Counted from the first letter of the stretch, positions 17,130-26,178 are shown. The stretch: DNA of 64,000 nt from Psychrobacillus sp048572895 (GCF_048572895.1 NZ_CP183878.1:3410001-3474000); one strand, 5' to 3'. The notes: generated from the sequence alone by a model not told the origin. Numbers and translations: made by a program.

Positions 17130-18182
17130 CTAATTCGTTAAATTTGTAACAATGATGTTATGTAGACGAGGTCGTAATCGAATGATTGGGTCATGGCGAC
17201 CGAAGTACACACGATTAGTTAATAATGTAACTGTCAATTCTCTTTTTGGATCAATATAAAAGCTTGTACCGGTATAGCCTGTATGGCCATAGGTGGTGGG
17301 TGACATCAAGTCCCCAGCTGGACTGAGTCCTCGTCCTTTTAGTTGCCAGCCTAGACCTCTGCTCTCATCCGAAAATGAAGTGAAGTTTTCTCGTGATTTC
17401 CTAAGCCATTCTGAATGCAATATTTGCTTACCCTCATACATTCCATCGTTTTCCAACATGTCTGTGAAGTTGGAGACATCCTCCATCGTAGAGAACAACC
17501 CAGCATGACCGCTAATGCCTCCCATAAATTCTGTATTATCATCATGGACAATCCCGTATTTATGACCTCCTAGATGTTCAAGAAACTCAGTCGGTGCATA
17601 CTGAGTTCGCTCGTATTTTGGCAGGTACCCTGTGTTCATCATGCCAAGTGGCTGGAATAAATGCTGCTTGGAGTATTCCTCGAGTGGCTGTCCAGACACT
17701 TTTTCAATAACCGCCATCAGCAAAATATAACCAAGATCGCTATATACGACCTGCGTGTCAGTTGCATAGGAAAGTTGCTCCTCCAAAATGTCAGCGCAAA
17801 CTTCTGGTGTCGTGAGTTTCCGTTCAAAATAAGGACGGTGTGCAATTAGTCCAGATGAATGCGTCAGCAACTGCCGTAATGTTATGCTTTCTTTCCCATT
17901 CTTGGCGGACCCCGGTAGAAAATTAGTGACTTTATCATTCAGGTGAATATCTCCAGATTCAAGGAGCTGCAGCATGACTGGAAGTGTGACCATCACTTTT
18001 GTTAAAGACGCCATATCGAATACATGCCTATTGGTCATTGTTACGCGGTCATCTTCCAAACTATTGGTCCCGATAGCTTCTTCTAAAATGACTTTCCCCT
18101 TATGTTTAATCCGGATGACCGCTCCTGGGGTAACTTGTTTGTCGATTTCCTGCTGTAAAAACGCACGCACTTTATCTTTCAT
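17130..18182 (-). CDS. Serine beta-lactamase-fold hydrolase, AmiE-like
   Basis: A 350-residue protein of the class C beta-lactamase/esterase fold. SLTK at residues 59-62 supplies the nucleophile serine and lysine, YSDLG matches the YxN-type motif, and HTG (in YGHTGYTGTS) replaces KTG. In B. subtilis the homologous position beside namZ-nagZ is occupied by AmiE (YbbE), which cuts the MurNAc-L-Ala amide, so a muramyl-L-alanine amidase role is likely. No secretion signal is visible. Alternatives are an esterase or D,D-peptidase. Confidence 0.8.
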   Translation of the reverse strand: MKDKVRAFLQQEIDKQVTPGAVIRIKHKGKVILEEAIGTNSLEDDRVTMTNRHVFDMASLTKVMVTLPVMLQLLESGDIHLNDKVTNFLPGSAKNGKESITLRQLLTHSSGLIAHRPYFERKLTTPEVCADILEEQLSYATDTQVVYSDLGYILLMAVIEKVSGQPLEEYSKQHLFQPLGMMNTGYLPKYERTQYAPTEFLEHLGGHKYGIVHDDNTEFMGGISGHAGLFSTMEDVSNFTDMLENDGMYEGKQILHSEWLRKSRENFTSFSDESRGLGWQLKGRGLSPAGDLMSPTTYGHTGYTGTSFYIDPKRELTVTLLTNRVYFGRHDPIIRLRPRLHNIIVTNLTN

Positions 18183-18237
18183 TCTCTCACTCCTCTTTAA
18201 TAGAAATGACTATAATAAAGCCTAACGAACCAAGCTC

Positions 18238-19209
18238 CTAACTTGAGATTTCTTCGTTCAAATGCTTCAAAATTCGATCATTAATCGGGACCTGTTTTGA
18301 TAGTAGAGCAGCAATAACTGCCCCTCCAACAGGGGACACGAGTGCTCGTTTAAACCTAATATTAGGAAGCTTCTCTTTTGCCAATTGATGAAAATAATCT
18401 ATAAAAAAATTGGTGTTTGTAAATACACCACCTGACAATACAATGTTTGTGGCATGATTTCTTTCGAATAGCTGATCGTGACACGACTGTATAGAACACA
18501 TCATTTCCGTACACGCATGAGTAATAATGCTTTTCGCAATTTCATCATTGGCCATTGCAGCATCTACTACTAGCTGGGAAAGCGGAGCAATGATTGAACG
18601 TGGATGCTCCGATCCATAGACTTTTCCAATGATGTCCGGGACTAAATTCACTTCAAAGTATTCCAAAAAAGCAGTTGTCAATAAGGTCGCTGGTCCACGC
18701 TGGTCAAATTCTTTAAAAACGGCACGAAGCGCTTCATTGCCCAAATAAAAACCACTTCCTTCATCATCAAACAAATAACCCCATCCACCCGAACGCACCG
18801 TTTTAGATTCATCATTTACCCCAAACGTAATCGATCCTGTTCCGGCAATTTGTACTATCCCCGCTTCCCCCAATGTTCCAGCATATAGAGCATTGAGTGC
18901 GTCATTTTTGATAATTATATGGATGTCCTTCGGCAAATATTTCCTTAGCAAGCTAGCAACTTCAACATCCCTTCCGCTTTCACCAACTCCCGCCATCCCA
19001 GCAAAGCAGATGGATATCTGATTGTATATTTCGTCATTTTGTACGTTAAGCTGTAGCAGCAAACCACTTATCACAATATCGAACTCTTTTAGTGTCATCG
19101 TATTCAGATTACTGCCTCTGGTTATTGCTTTCATGTAAACGGTTCCATTTTTATCTGCAACCATGGCTGTCGTCTTTGTTCCGCCACCATCAATCCCTAA
19201 TACGTACAT
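18238..19209 (-). CDS. murK: Amino-sugar kinase, BadF/BadG/BcrA family (MurK-like)
   Basis: A 323-residue ASKHA kinase with the phosphate-1 motif GIDGGGTKT at residues 5-13, the GTGSITFG phosphate-2 segment and VLSGGVFTN adenosine motif. Members phosphorylate GlcNAc and, in Clostridium MurK, MurNAc. As first gene of the recycling operon it would produce MurNAc-6-P for MurQ and GlcNAc-6-P for central metabolism, replacing the phosphorylating PTS transporter MurP, which is absent here. AGGTGGGAG precedes the ATG. Whether it prefers MurNAc or GlcNAc cannot be told. Confidence 0.85.
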   Translation of the reverse strand: MYVLGIDGGGTKTTAMVADKNGTVYMKAITRGSNLNTMTLKEFDIVISGLLLQLNVQNDEIYNQISICFAGMAGVGESGRDVEVASLLRKYLPKDIHIIIKNDALNALYAGTLGEAGIVQIAGTGSITFGVNDESKTVRSGGWGYLFDDEGSGFYLGNEALRAVFKEFDQRGPATLLTTAFLEYFEVNLVPDIIGKVYGSEHPRSIIAPLSQLVVDAAMANDEIAKSIITHACTEMMCSIQSCHDQLFERNHATNIVLSGGVFTNTNFFIDYFHQLAKEKLPNIRFKRALVSPVGGAVIAALLSKQVPINDRILKHLNEEISS

Positions 19210-19243
19210 CCCCTACTCCCACCTTTTTTTATCTAATATATGT

Positions 19244-19273
19244 ATATTATAAATTTTTGAAATATTATTTCAA
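19244..19273 (-). promoter_or_regulatory. First promoter of the recycling operon with 17-bp operator dyad
   Basis: On the minus strand, TTGAAA and TAATAT are 18 bases apart. The palindrome TTGAAATA-N-TATTTCAA (19257-19273) covers the -35 box, with perfect 8-bp arms. Position and RpiR-like symmetry make it the likely binding site of the MurR encoded at the operon's far end. Confidence 0.72.
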
Positions 19274-19309
19274 CTTTTCTTTTAATTTTCGTTAATTTAT
19301 TTTAGAATA

Positions 19310-19387
19310 TCCCTTTGTAGTAAACAAACATGAAAGTTTAAACATTCACGTTTGTTCGAACTAACACGAATGTTTCATACACAGGGA
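19310..19387. repeat. 78-bp palindromic intergenic element, copy B
   Basis: Ends read TCCCTTTGTAGTAAACA and, on the other strand, TCCCTGTGTATGAAACA. Same length as the copy at 5037 and the same interior landmarks (AAACATTCACGTTTGTTC). It lies between the recycling operon promoter and the gltS terminator. Confidence 0.85.
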
Positions 19388-19391
19388 CAAT

Positions 19392-19430
19392 AAAAGCGCA
19401 ACCCTTGGAGTTCAAGGGTTGCGCTCTTTG
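19392..19430 (-). terminator. Terminator of hutG-gltS
   Basis: GAGCGCAACCCTTG pairs with CAAGGGTTGCGCTTTT on the minus strand, ending in a T-rich run just beyond the gltS stop. Confidence 0.85.
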
Positions 19431-19459
19431 AATTCTTTTTTCTGTTGGTTCCTTGCATT

Positions 19460-20638
19460 TTATTTGAAAAGATTAATTGTTGTAATAATAATTGGCATGC
19501 CGAAAACATCAATTAAGAAAGCTCCTACGATGGGCACGATTAGGAAGGCTTTACGTGATGGACCAAATTTTGAAACAACTGCAGACATATTGGCCATTGC
19601 GTTAGGTGTTGCGCCTAGACCATGTCCAAGGAACCCCGATACCATAATTGCTGCATCGTAGTTTTTCCCGAGCAAACGGAAAAGAACAAACACCGCGAAT
19701 AATACGATGAAGATTACTTGTACCAAAACAATGATAAATAACGGTAATGCTAAGTCTGCAATTTCCCATAGTTTTATACTCATCAATGCCATTGAAAGGA
19801 AAATACCGAGGGAAATATCACCGATTAAATTGATTTCTTTCATGTTGATTAATTCTGGCTTGAACCGATCAACAATATTACGAACGATTACCGCTATGAA
19901 CATAGCACCTACATAACCAGGTAATACAAACCCTGTTAAAGTTGAGAACCATTCTCCTGCGTATGTACCAGCCGCCATACAGAAAGTGATTAAGAAAACT
20001 TGCATCATGAATGACTTGTCTGTAATCGGATGTTGTGATTTTTCAACATAAGCTTCCGTTTCTTCAGAAGATGGCTTTAAGTCAAATTTTCGAATTAAGT
20101 ATCCTATAACAGGACCGCCAACTAGTCCACCAGCTACTAGTCCACATGTAGCTGCAGCCATCCCAATCGAAACGGCAGAAGGTACGCCTAAGCCTTCAAT
20201 TGTTTCTCCAAAAGCAGCAGCCGCACCATGTCCCCCTTCCATGGATACAGCTCCAGCCATAACACCGATTAATGGATGAAGATCCATTACTTTTGCTAAA
20301 GAAACGCCAATCACATTTTGCATTAAAGCTAAGAATCCACAAGCTAACCAATAGATTATTAACAATTTACCGCCTAACTTAACAAGTTTGAAACTCGCAC
20401 CGAGTCCAATGGTTGTAAAGAATGTAATCATGAAAATGGATTGTAGTGAAGTGTCTAATGTAATTTCAATAATGTCAAAACCCTTTAAAATTGTTGCTAA
20501 AATAGCAAATAGTAAGCCTCCCACAACTGGTGCCGGAATACAAAAACGATTTAAAAATCCAACCCTTTTAACTAAAAATGAGCCTATTAAAAATAATGCT
20601 ACTGCTAGACATAGTGTTGTAATTTGATTTATAGCCAT
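19460..20638 (-). CDS. gltS: Sodium/glutamate symporter GltS family
   Basis: A 392-residue membrane protein with about ten to twelve hydrophobic segments in two inverted halves. Glycine-rich reentrant loops GAVSMEGGHGAAAAFGE and SGFLGHGLGATPNAMANM are the hallmark of the GltS (ESS) glutamate:sodium symporters. The ATG used has AAAGGGGA seven bases upstream; an ATG two codons earlier abuts that site. It follows hutG closely, so glutamate (or a related amino acid) import is coregulated with formimidoylglutamate hydrolysis. Confidence 0.9.
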   Translation of the reverse strand: MAINQITTLCLAVALFLIGSFLVKRVGFLNRFCIPAPVVGGLLFAILATILKGFDIIEITLDTSLQSIFMITFFTTIGLGASFKLVKLGGKLLIIYWLACGFLALMQNVIGVSLAKVMDLHPLIGVMAGAVSMEGGHGAAAAFGETIEGLGVPSAVSIGMAAATCGLVAGGLVGGPVIGYLIRKFDLKPSSEETEAYVEKSQHPITDKSFMMQVFLITFCMAAGTYAGEWFSTLTGFVLPGYVGAMFIAVIVRNIVDRFKPELINMKEINLIGDISLGIFLSMALMSIKLWEIADLALPLFIIVLVQVIFIVLFAVFVLFRLLGKNYDAAIMVSGFLGHGLGATPNAMANMSAVVSKFGPSRKAFLIVPIVGAFLIDVFGMPIIITTINLFK

Positions 20639-20654
20639 ATACATTCCCCTTTGT

Positions 20655-21584
20655 TTATTGGAAGCTATTCATAATTACTTCATTAATAAAGTAAGCCCCC
20701 AATTTTGCTGTTTGATTGTTTATATCGAGTGAAGGGTTTACTTCACAGATGCTGAAACTTACAGTGTTTTTATGTGAGACCATCTGACGTAAAATGTCAC
20801 GAACCTTTATAGCGGATAAACCAAATGGAGAAGGTGCACTGACACCTGGAGCTTCCGCAGCATTTAACACATCCATACATAAAGTAACAAGTAATACATC
20901 ATGTGCGTCCATGAAATCATTTAAATCTTTAGTGAACTGAGGTGAATCTAATTGTTCATCTAAAAAGTAGTGAACATTATAATGAGCGGCTGTATCGAAT
21001 AATGCCGTCGTGTTCCCATATTGTTGAATGCCACATACGAAATAATGTGCATTCGTATCCTCATCTAAAATTTGCTTAAACATTGTGCCAGAGGAGGTTT
21101 GGTTATCATAAGAACGCATATCAAAGTGCGCATCAATATTAAGCAAACCTATGGAAGCCTCTGGACCTGCAGCTTTACGCACCCCTAAATATTGTCCGTA
21201 TAATGTTTCATGCCCGCCTCCAAGTACAATTGCTTTTCCGTTTGTTAAAATGTCCGAAACTCTATCCCCTAGTTCTTGTTGTGCCTGCTCTAATTCATGC
21301 CCAACACATACGACATCTCCCAAATCAACTAGAGAGTTTATATGAACATGATTACGCCATGGCAGCGATGATAACTGTTTGCGTAACTCAAGCGGAGCAT
21401 CTTTTGCACCAATACGCCCATTGTTACGTCGGACACCTTCATCGCAAGAAAAACCTATTAATCCAACTATTCCTTGCTTAGTAGTTGGTTCAGCTTGAAC
21501 AATTTGGTGATAACGAAAGTAAGTTGGATCTGTTTCATGATCAATGCGACCTTGCCAAATACTCGAATCAGTTTTTTTATACAA
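20655..21584 (-). CDS. hutG: Formimidoylglutamase
   Basis: A 309-residue ureohydrolase-fold enzyme (arginase/agmatinase family) converting N-formimidoyl-L-glutamate to glutamate and formamide. SSIWQGRID near the N-terminus is typical of HutG. Mn ligands are visible in GGGHETLYG, NIDAHFDMR and LCMDVLNAAEAPG. The start is set at a TTG nine bases after AAGGAG; an ORF can be extended 25 codons upstream but without a ribosome binding site. No other histidine-utilisation gene is near, which makes this an orphan hutG paired with gltS. Confidence 0.87.
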   Translation of the reverse strand: MYKKTDSSIWQGRIDHETDPTYFRYHQIVQAEPTTKQGIVGLIGFSCDEGVRRNNGRIGAKDAPLELRKQLSSLPWRNHVHINSLVDLGDVVCVGHELEQAQQELGDRVSDILTNGKAIVLGGGHETLYGQYLGVRKAAGPEASIGLLNIDAHFDMRSYDNQTSSGTMFKQILDEDTNAHYFVCGIQQYGNTTALFDTAAHYNVHYFLDEQLDSPQFTKDLNDFMDAHDVLLVTLCMDVLNAAEAPGVSAPSPFGLSAIKVRDILRQMVSHKNTVSFSICEVNPSLDINNQTAKLGAYFINEVIMNSFQ

Positions 21585-21673
21585 TATGTTCGACTCCTTA
21601 TAGACTGAAAAATTCATATTTTCATTATATTTGTAAACATTTATAATAACAAATACCACTTTTTTATATTATA

Positions 21674-21688
21674 ATAGTTTAAAACTAT
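21674..21688. promoter_or_regulatory. LysR-type operator palindrome between hutG and its regulator
   Basis: ATAGTTT-A-AAACTAT is a perfect 15-bp dyad in the 118-base divergent intergenic region, close to the LysR gene start. It has the T-N11-A form of LysR-family boxes and is the obvious candidate site. Confidence 0.6.
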
Positions 21689-21702
21689 AAATGAGGTGCA
21701 AA

Positions 21703-22581
21703 ATGGATTTACGGAGGATGTATTACTTCAATGCAATAGTCAAATATAAAAGCTTTTCAAGGGCCGCGAAATCTTTACATATATCACAGCCCTCATTAAG
21801 TAATGCGATAAAAACACTAGAGATAGAAATCGATGCACCTCTTATAGAGCGCACAACTAAGCAATTTCAATTAACGGAATTAGGACAGCAATTCTATGAA
21901 CGTTCGAAAAGTTTACTTGCTCAATTTGAAGTAATGGATACCGAGTTAAAAGAGTTTGCAAAAGGAGAGCGGTTAGAAATTCGGTTAGGCATGATTGAAT
22001 CAGCAAATCACTGGTTTTCACAAGTAATTATTGCTTATCAAAAACAATACCCACAAAACCAAATTACATTAATCGATACATTGTATAATCAAACCGTTCG
22101 TCAAGCGTTATTAGGTTTAAATGTGCATGCTGTTATTACGAATCAGCATATTGTAGACCAAGAAATAAAAAGCGAATTATTGTATACCGAACCCTACGTC
22201 GTGTTAACCAGAAAAGATCATCCTTTTGCTACGAAGGAGAATATAACACTAGTAGATTTTGCGGAAGAAGCCTTAATAATAGGTATGCCGGAATTTCAAA
22301 CGAGTGCACAAATATTAAAAGCGTTTGAACAGGAAAATGTCATGCCGCATATTCAATATAAAATAGAAAGATTTGAAATGATAAAAGTTTTGGTAGAAGA
22401 AGGGCTCGGTATTGCCATTCTTCCTCAACAATATGTCACCCATCATTTATCAGAACGTTTACAAACATGTCCCGTAAACAGTGAGTTTCTAAATCGAAAT
22501 GTATACTTAAGCACCATGAAAGACCGCACATTTCCGAAGAGTATACTAAAGCTGTTTGAGCTCATAAAGACAATGCACTGA
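21703..22581 (+). CDS. LysR-family transcriptional regulator
   Basis: A 292-residue regulator. The N-terminal winged helix-turn-helix is clear (FSRAAKSLHISQPSLSNAIK), followed by a substrate-binding domain and the typical GLGIAILPQQYV segment near the end. The start is the ATG seven bases after GAGGTG; an ATG four codons upstream precedes that site. It is divergent from hutG-gltS and probably controls them in response to a glutamate- or histidine-derived ligand. Confidence 0.9.
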   Translation: MDLRRMYYFNAIVKYKSFSRAAKSLHISQPSLSNAIKTLEIEIDAPLIERTTKQFQLTELGQQFYERSKSLLAQFEVMDTELKEFAKGERLEIRLGMIESANHWFSQVIIAYQKQYPQNQITLIDTLYNQTVRQALLGLNVHAVITNQHIVDQEIKSELLYTEPYVVLTRKDHPFATKENITLVDFAEEALIIGMPEFQTSAQILKAFEQENVMPHIQYKIERFEMIKVLVEEGLGIAILPQQYVTHHLSERLQTCPVNSEFLNRNVYLSTMKDRTFPKSILKLFELIKTMH

Positions 22582-22596
22582 ATAGATACCGACCCC

Positions 22597-22643
22597 AAAA
22601 AAACAAACGCTCCTAGGAAAGTCCTTTGTGCGTTTGTTTTTTA
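22597..22643. terminator. Bidirectional terminator
   Basis: AAAAAAACAAACGC pairs with GCGTTTGTTTTTT between the convergent LysR and phosphatase genes. Arms and loop closely resemble the terminator at 6157. Confidence 0.85.
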
Positions 22644-22700
22644 AATTTAGGGGGGAAATAATCCTTTTTCGAAATCTCGAACTTAGTAAAAAATGTAAAA

Positions 22701-23318
22701 CTAAAATGACAAAGTTTCTACTTGGCTATCTATCTGATTTGCTAAGCGAATACGATATTGTAAGCTATTCGTTAAATCGATTAGGCTTAGATATTGCTGT
22801 TGACCCGCACCTGTGTCAATTCCGATCTTCTTCTCTTGCTTCCAAAGTGAGCCAACGTTTACACCTAGTCGGTTTGTTGGCGTATGTCCAAATACGACAG
22901 TTATATCTTCTTGAACGGGTTGATCCAAAAAAGGTTCTCGTATTGTAAGTAAATCAGTCATTTTTTGTTCATGAAGAGGAATTCCCGTGCGAATACCAGC
23001 ATGGACAAATAGAAATGGCTTCCGTTCAATATAAAGCGGGAGGCTTTGTAAAAAGGTTTTCCACTTCATCCACGATTTCTTTCCAACGGCAATATCATCG
23101 AGTGCACATTTCTCATGATTTCCCATAATAGCATAGGCTCCCTCTTGGACTAAAAGCTCCACTGCCTTTAATGTACCCTCACTATTGGGACCTTTATCTA
23201 TATAATCTCCGACAAAAAATAATTCATCTTTACCAGATTGGTAATTTGCATACTTTAGTAATGCATGAAGTGCATCGACATGACCGTGAATGTCGGAAAT
23301 AGCCAAAATACGTGCCAA
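22701..23318 (-). CDS. PPP-family metallophosphatase (PrpE/ApaH-like)
   Basis: About 206 residues with the full PPP metal signature: SDIHGH, GDYIDKGPNS, GNHE, and later HAG and GHTPTNR. Small members hydrolyse diadenosine polyphosphates or act as Ser/Thr protein phosphatases. The start is a TTG five bases after AGGTGG giving MARILAISDIHGH; a GTG three codons upstream is possible. It directly follows the ATPase gene with no gap, so it is the last gene of the transporter operon, an unusual association. Confidence 0.86.
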   Translation of the reverse strand: MARILAISDIHGHVDALHALLKYANYQSGKDELFFVGDYIDKGPNSEGTLKAVELLVQEGAYAIMGNHEKCALDDIAVGKKSWMKWKTFLQSLPLYIERKPFLFVHAGIRTGIPLHEQKMTDLLTIREPFLDQPVQEDITVVFGHTPTNRLGVNVGSLWKQEKKIGIDTGAGQQQYLSLIDLTNSLQYRIRLANQIDSQVETLSF

Positions 23319-23327
23319 GACATCCAC

Positions 23328-24416
23328 CTACTTTCCTGAATGTACTAGAAAAGGAGTAGCTGCCTGTTCTGGTTGTTTATATAAAAATGTATTACTTGGA
23401 TCGAAGGACACCATTACATCCCTGTCCACTTCTACTGGCACATCATGGAGTACAGTTAAACGACCGCCCGTTGTTTCCATCATGATACGCCATTTATGTC
23501 CTTCAAAAATAGAATGCGTCACACGCCCATTTAAAGAATTCTGTTGTGGATCTATTCGTTGTTCTTCTATTTTCAACGCATCTGAATCCATTACTACAAT
23601 GACATTCTCATTCGCCGTAAGCGTTCCGATCCCACGCACGACAGATGCTCCTATTTTTACTGAATCCCTTTTTATAGCTATTGCTTGCAGACGATTATTC
23701 ATCCCGAGCAAACCAGCTACCCATAAAGAGGATGGGGCTTGCCGCACTTCCATAGGCGTACCAAATTGTTCGATTTTACCATCCCGTAGCATTAAAATAC
23801 GGTCTGCCAAAGCATATGCTTCTACTGGATCATGTGTGACGTGTAGAGCTGTAGTACCAAGCTTGCGCAATAAATAAGATAGCTCATTTCGCATTTCAAA
23901 ACGTAGCTGCATATCTAAATTGGATAATGGTTCATCAAGTAGTAATAACGCAGGCTTTGTTGATAATGCACGTGCAATTGCTACACGTTGCTGCTGACCA
24001 CCAGAAAGCTCGCTAGGATAGCGATGTTCTAGTCCATTTAATTGAAGTAGATTAAATAAAAATTTTTGGTTCTCCGCTTGCTCCTGCTTGTTCACTTTCC
24101 GAACTTTTGATCCATAAAAAATATTTTGACGCACAGTCATATGAGGCCATAATGCATAATCCTGAAAAACCATATTAATACCACGTTTTTCAGGGGGTAA
24201 TGTAAAATGTGGAGACGAAATAACCTTACCGTTTAGGGTGATTTCCCCTTCGTCTAATGATTGTAATCCCGCGACAATTTGTAAAAGAGTAGACTTTCCA
24301 CATCCAGAAGGTCCTAAGATACTGACGATTTCTCCTGGTTGGACAGCAAAACTCACCTTATCGACCGCATAAAATTGATTAAACTTCTTTGATACATTCT
24401 GAATCTGTAACGACAT
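23328..24416 (-). CDS. ABC transporter ATP-binding protein (FbpC/PhnT-like)
   Basis: A 362-residue ATPase: Walker A GPSGCGKST at 35-43, signature LSGGQQQRVAIARAL, Walker B LLLLDEPLSNLD, and a C-terminal TOBE-like domain of about 120 residues. This layout is that of the iron(III), 2-aminoethylphosphonate, sulfate and spermidine importers. Its start overlaps the permease gene by 38 bases, indicating tight coupling. It energises the adjacent two-domain permease. Confidence 0.9.
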   Translation of the reverse strand: MSLQIQNVSKKFNQFYAVDKVSFAVQPGEIVSILGPSGCGKSTLLQIVAGLQSLDEGEITLNGKVISSPHFTLPPEKRGINMVFQDYALWPHMTVRQNIFYGSKVRKVNKQEQAENQKFLFNLLQLNGLEHRYPSELSGGQQQRVAIARALSTKPALLLLDEPLSNLDMQLRFEMRNELSYLLRKLGTTALHVTHDPVEAYALADRILMLRDGKIEQFGTPMEVRQAPSSLWVAGLLGMNNRLQAIAIKRDSVKIGASVVRGIGTLTANENVIVVMDSDALKIEEQRIDPQQNSLNGRVTHSIFEGHKWRIMMETTGGRLTVLHDVPVEVDRDVMVSFDPSNTFLYKQPEQAATPFLVHSGK

Positions 24417-26139
24417 GTTTTTTCTCCTTCTTCATTGCTCGCAGCATAAGGTTAAACCCTTTTTCAACGAACCATTTAAATACCATCATAACTACAATGA
24501 TGAGTGTGCCACTGGTAATGGTTGCAGCTGTTGCAAATCCATAATTTAAATCTTCAAATGCTTTATTAATCGCTACTGGTAATGTAACAAAATTCGGTGG
24601 ATATAAAATCGATGTAATTGCCAAATCAAAAATACTCGTGCCGAATGCCGTTAAGCCTGCTGTGAGCAGGGAAGCACGCATCAATGGTAACAGTATAGTT
24701 TGAATCCGATAATATAAAGACGCTCCTTGAACTGAAGCAGAAGCCAATAAACTGGAAGGTATTTTCGTCATAGAACTAATCATAAGACGAGCTGCAATTG
24801 GAATAGCTCCTGCAATACTAGCGAGCACTAATATGGCGGGTGTACCGTATAAATGCAGATGGATACTTTCAAGAAATGGTTGATTCCAAATGAAAATATA
24901 GCCAATTCCAAGTACAACACCAGGTACGGCAAGTGAGATTACCGAAAGTGAGTCAATCATTGCACGATATTTAAAGTCTGTAAATACTAATACATACCCA
25001 ATACACACGCCAACAATAAGACCAATCACACCTGCAAATGCTGCAATAACTAGGGAGTTTTTAAGTCCAACAAAAATCGTGGAATCTATGTTTAATAGCT
25101 CCGAATAATGTCGCCATGTAAAGTTACTTAACGACACCCCGTCTCCAAGTTTATCCATAAACGATACTAGTAAGCTACTACCAATTGGAATACCCAGTGC
25201 TACTACTAAAAAACAACTATTAATAATGTCATAGATCCAGCTATTTTTCGTTTGTAGCGGCTCTTTTCGAACTGCACGTCCTGTGATGAATGAAAAATCA
25301 CCTTTTCGAAGAACGAATAATTGAAATAGCATAACTACAACAATGATTGCCACTAAGTAGAAAGATAATATCCCTGCCATATCAAAGCGAATCGGCGCAG
25401 TATATAAGGATGTATAAATTGAATATGAAAGTGTTGGAAAGCTATAAACAGCAGCAAGAGAAGCTGGCAAACCAAAGTCTCCTATTGTATCCATGAAAAT
25501 AAGTGCTGCACCAGATAATAATGCGGGAATCATTAATGGGATTTGCACCGTTCTAAGCGCATGCCAGCCCGAAGCCCCATTTAGACGCGCCGCTTCATTG
25601 TATTGCGACACATTCCATTCAAGCGCAGCCGTTACAGCTAAATAAGCATATGGAAATTTACAAAGAGTCATAATGAATATGAGACCCATTGGTTGAAACA
25701 CTAAATCAGTTACCCACTCCATTCCAAATACACGAGCTGCTATGCCTTTACCACTTGAAAACAAAACCCAGCCCTGTGCCATGATAAAAGATGGTAAAAT
25801 CAATAAAGCCCACGCAGTAAAATCAAGCGCAAATCTTGTTTTAAAAGCTCTCGACGTGCGCATTATCGCTAATGCTGTGCCAAGTACAGTTCCTAAAATA
25901 GCGGTGCCTGTCGCTAACATAAGAGAATTCGTCAGTGATTTACTCCACAGCTTTCTTTCAAAAATTTCAAATACAAGCCCGAAGCCAGCAAAGTCGAGCT
26001 TCCCGAAAAAAATACCAGGTAAAAATATTTGAATGAGTACGGCTAAAAGTGGAAGTAAAATTAAGATGAATAATATAAGGACAACGCCCCACCCCAGCAT
26101 GGCTGGAGCAGTGCGTTTGTTTTGAAAGAAATTACGCAT
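24379..26139 (-). CDS. Two-domain ABC permease (FbpB/PhnU type)
   Basis: A 586-residue membrane protein, twice the usual size: two six-helix permease units fused in one chain, each with an EAA loop (EAARLNGASGWHALRTVQIP in the first, SASVQGASLYYRIQTILLP in the second). Such fused permeases serve iron(III) and aminoethylphosphonate importers. It lies between the receptor and ATPase genes. Complete, with no sign of frameshift. Confidence 0.9.
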   Translation of the reverse strand: MRNFFQNKRTAPAMLGWGVVLILFILILLPLLAVLIQIFLPGIFFGKLDFAGFGLVFEIFERKLWSKSLTNSLMLATGTAILGTVLGTALAIMRTSRAFKTRFALDFTAWALLILPSFIMAQGWVLFSSGKGIAARVFGMEWVTDLVFQPMGLIFIMTLCKFPYAYLAVTAALEWNVSQYNEAARLNGASGWHALRTVQIPLMIPALLSGAALIFMDTIGDFGLPASLAAVYSFPTLSYSIYTSLYTAPIRFDMAGILSFYLVAIIVVVMLFQLFVLRKGDFSFITGRAVRKEPLQTKNSWIYDIINSCFLVVALGIPIGSSLLVSFMDKLGDGVSLSNFTWRHYSELLNIDSTIFVGLKNSLVIAAFAGVIGLIVGVCIGYVLVFTDFKYRAMIDSLSVISLAVPGVVLGIGYIFIWNQPFLESIHLHLYGTPAILVLASIAGAIPIAARLMISSMTKIPSSLLASASVQGASLYYRIQTILLPLMRASLLTAGLTAFGTSIFDLAITSILYPPNFVTLPVAINKAFEDLNYGFATAATITSGTLIIVVMMVFKWFVEKGFNLMLRAMKKEKKHVVTDSECIKEV

Positions 26140-26178
26140 ATGCTATTGTACCTTCTTTATTTAAGTTTTCCATAAGCT

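Noticed and set aside
23290..23877. 195-codon plus-strand open frame over the ABC ATPase gene
   Set aside because: The opposite strand encodes an unmistakable ATPase with Walker motifs; no ribosome binding site on the plus strand.
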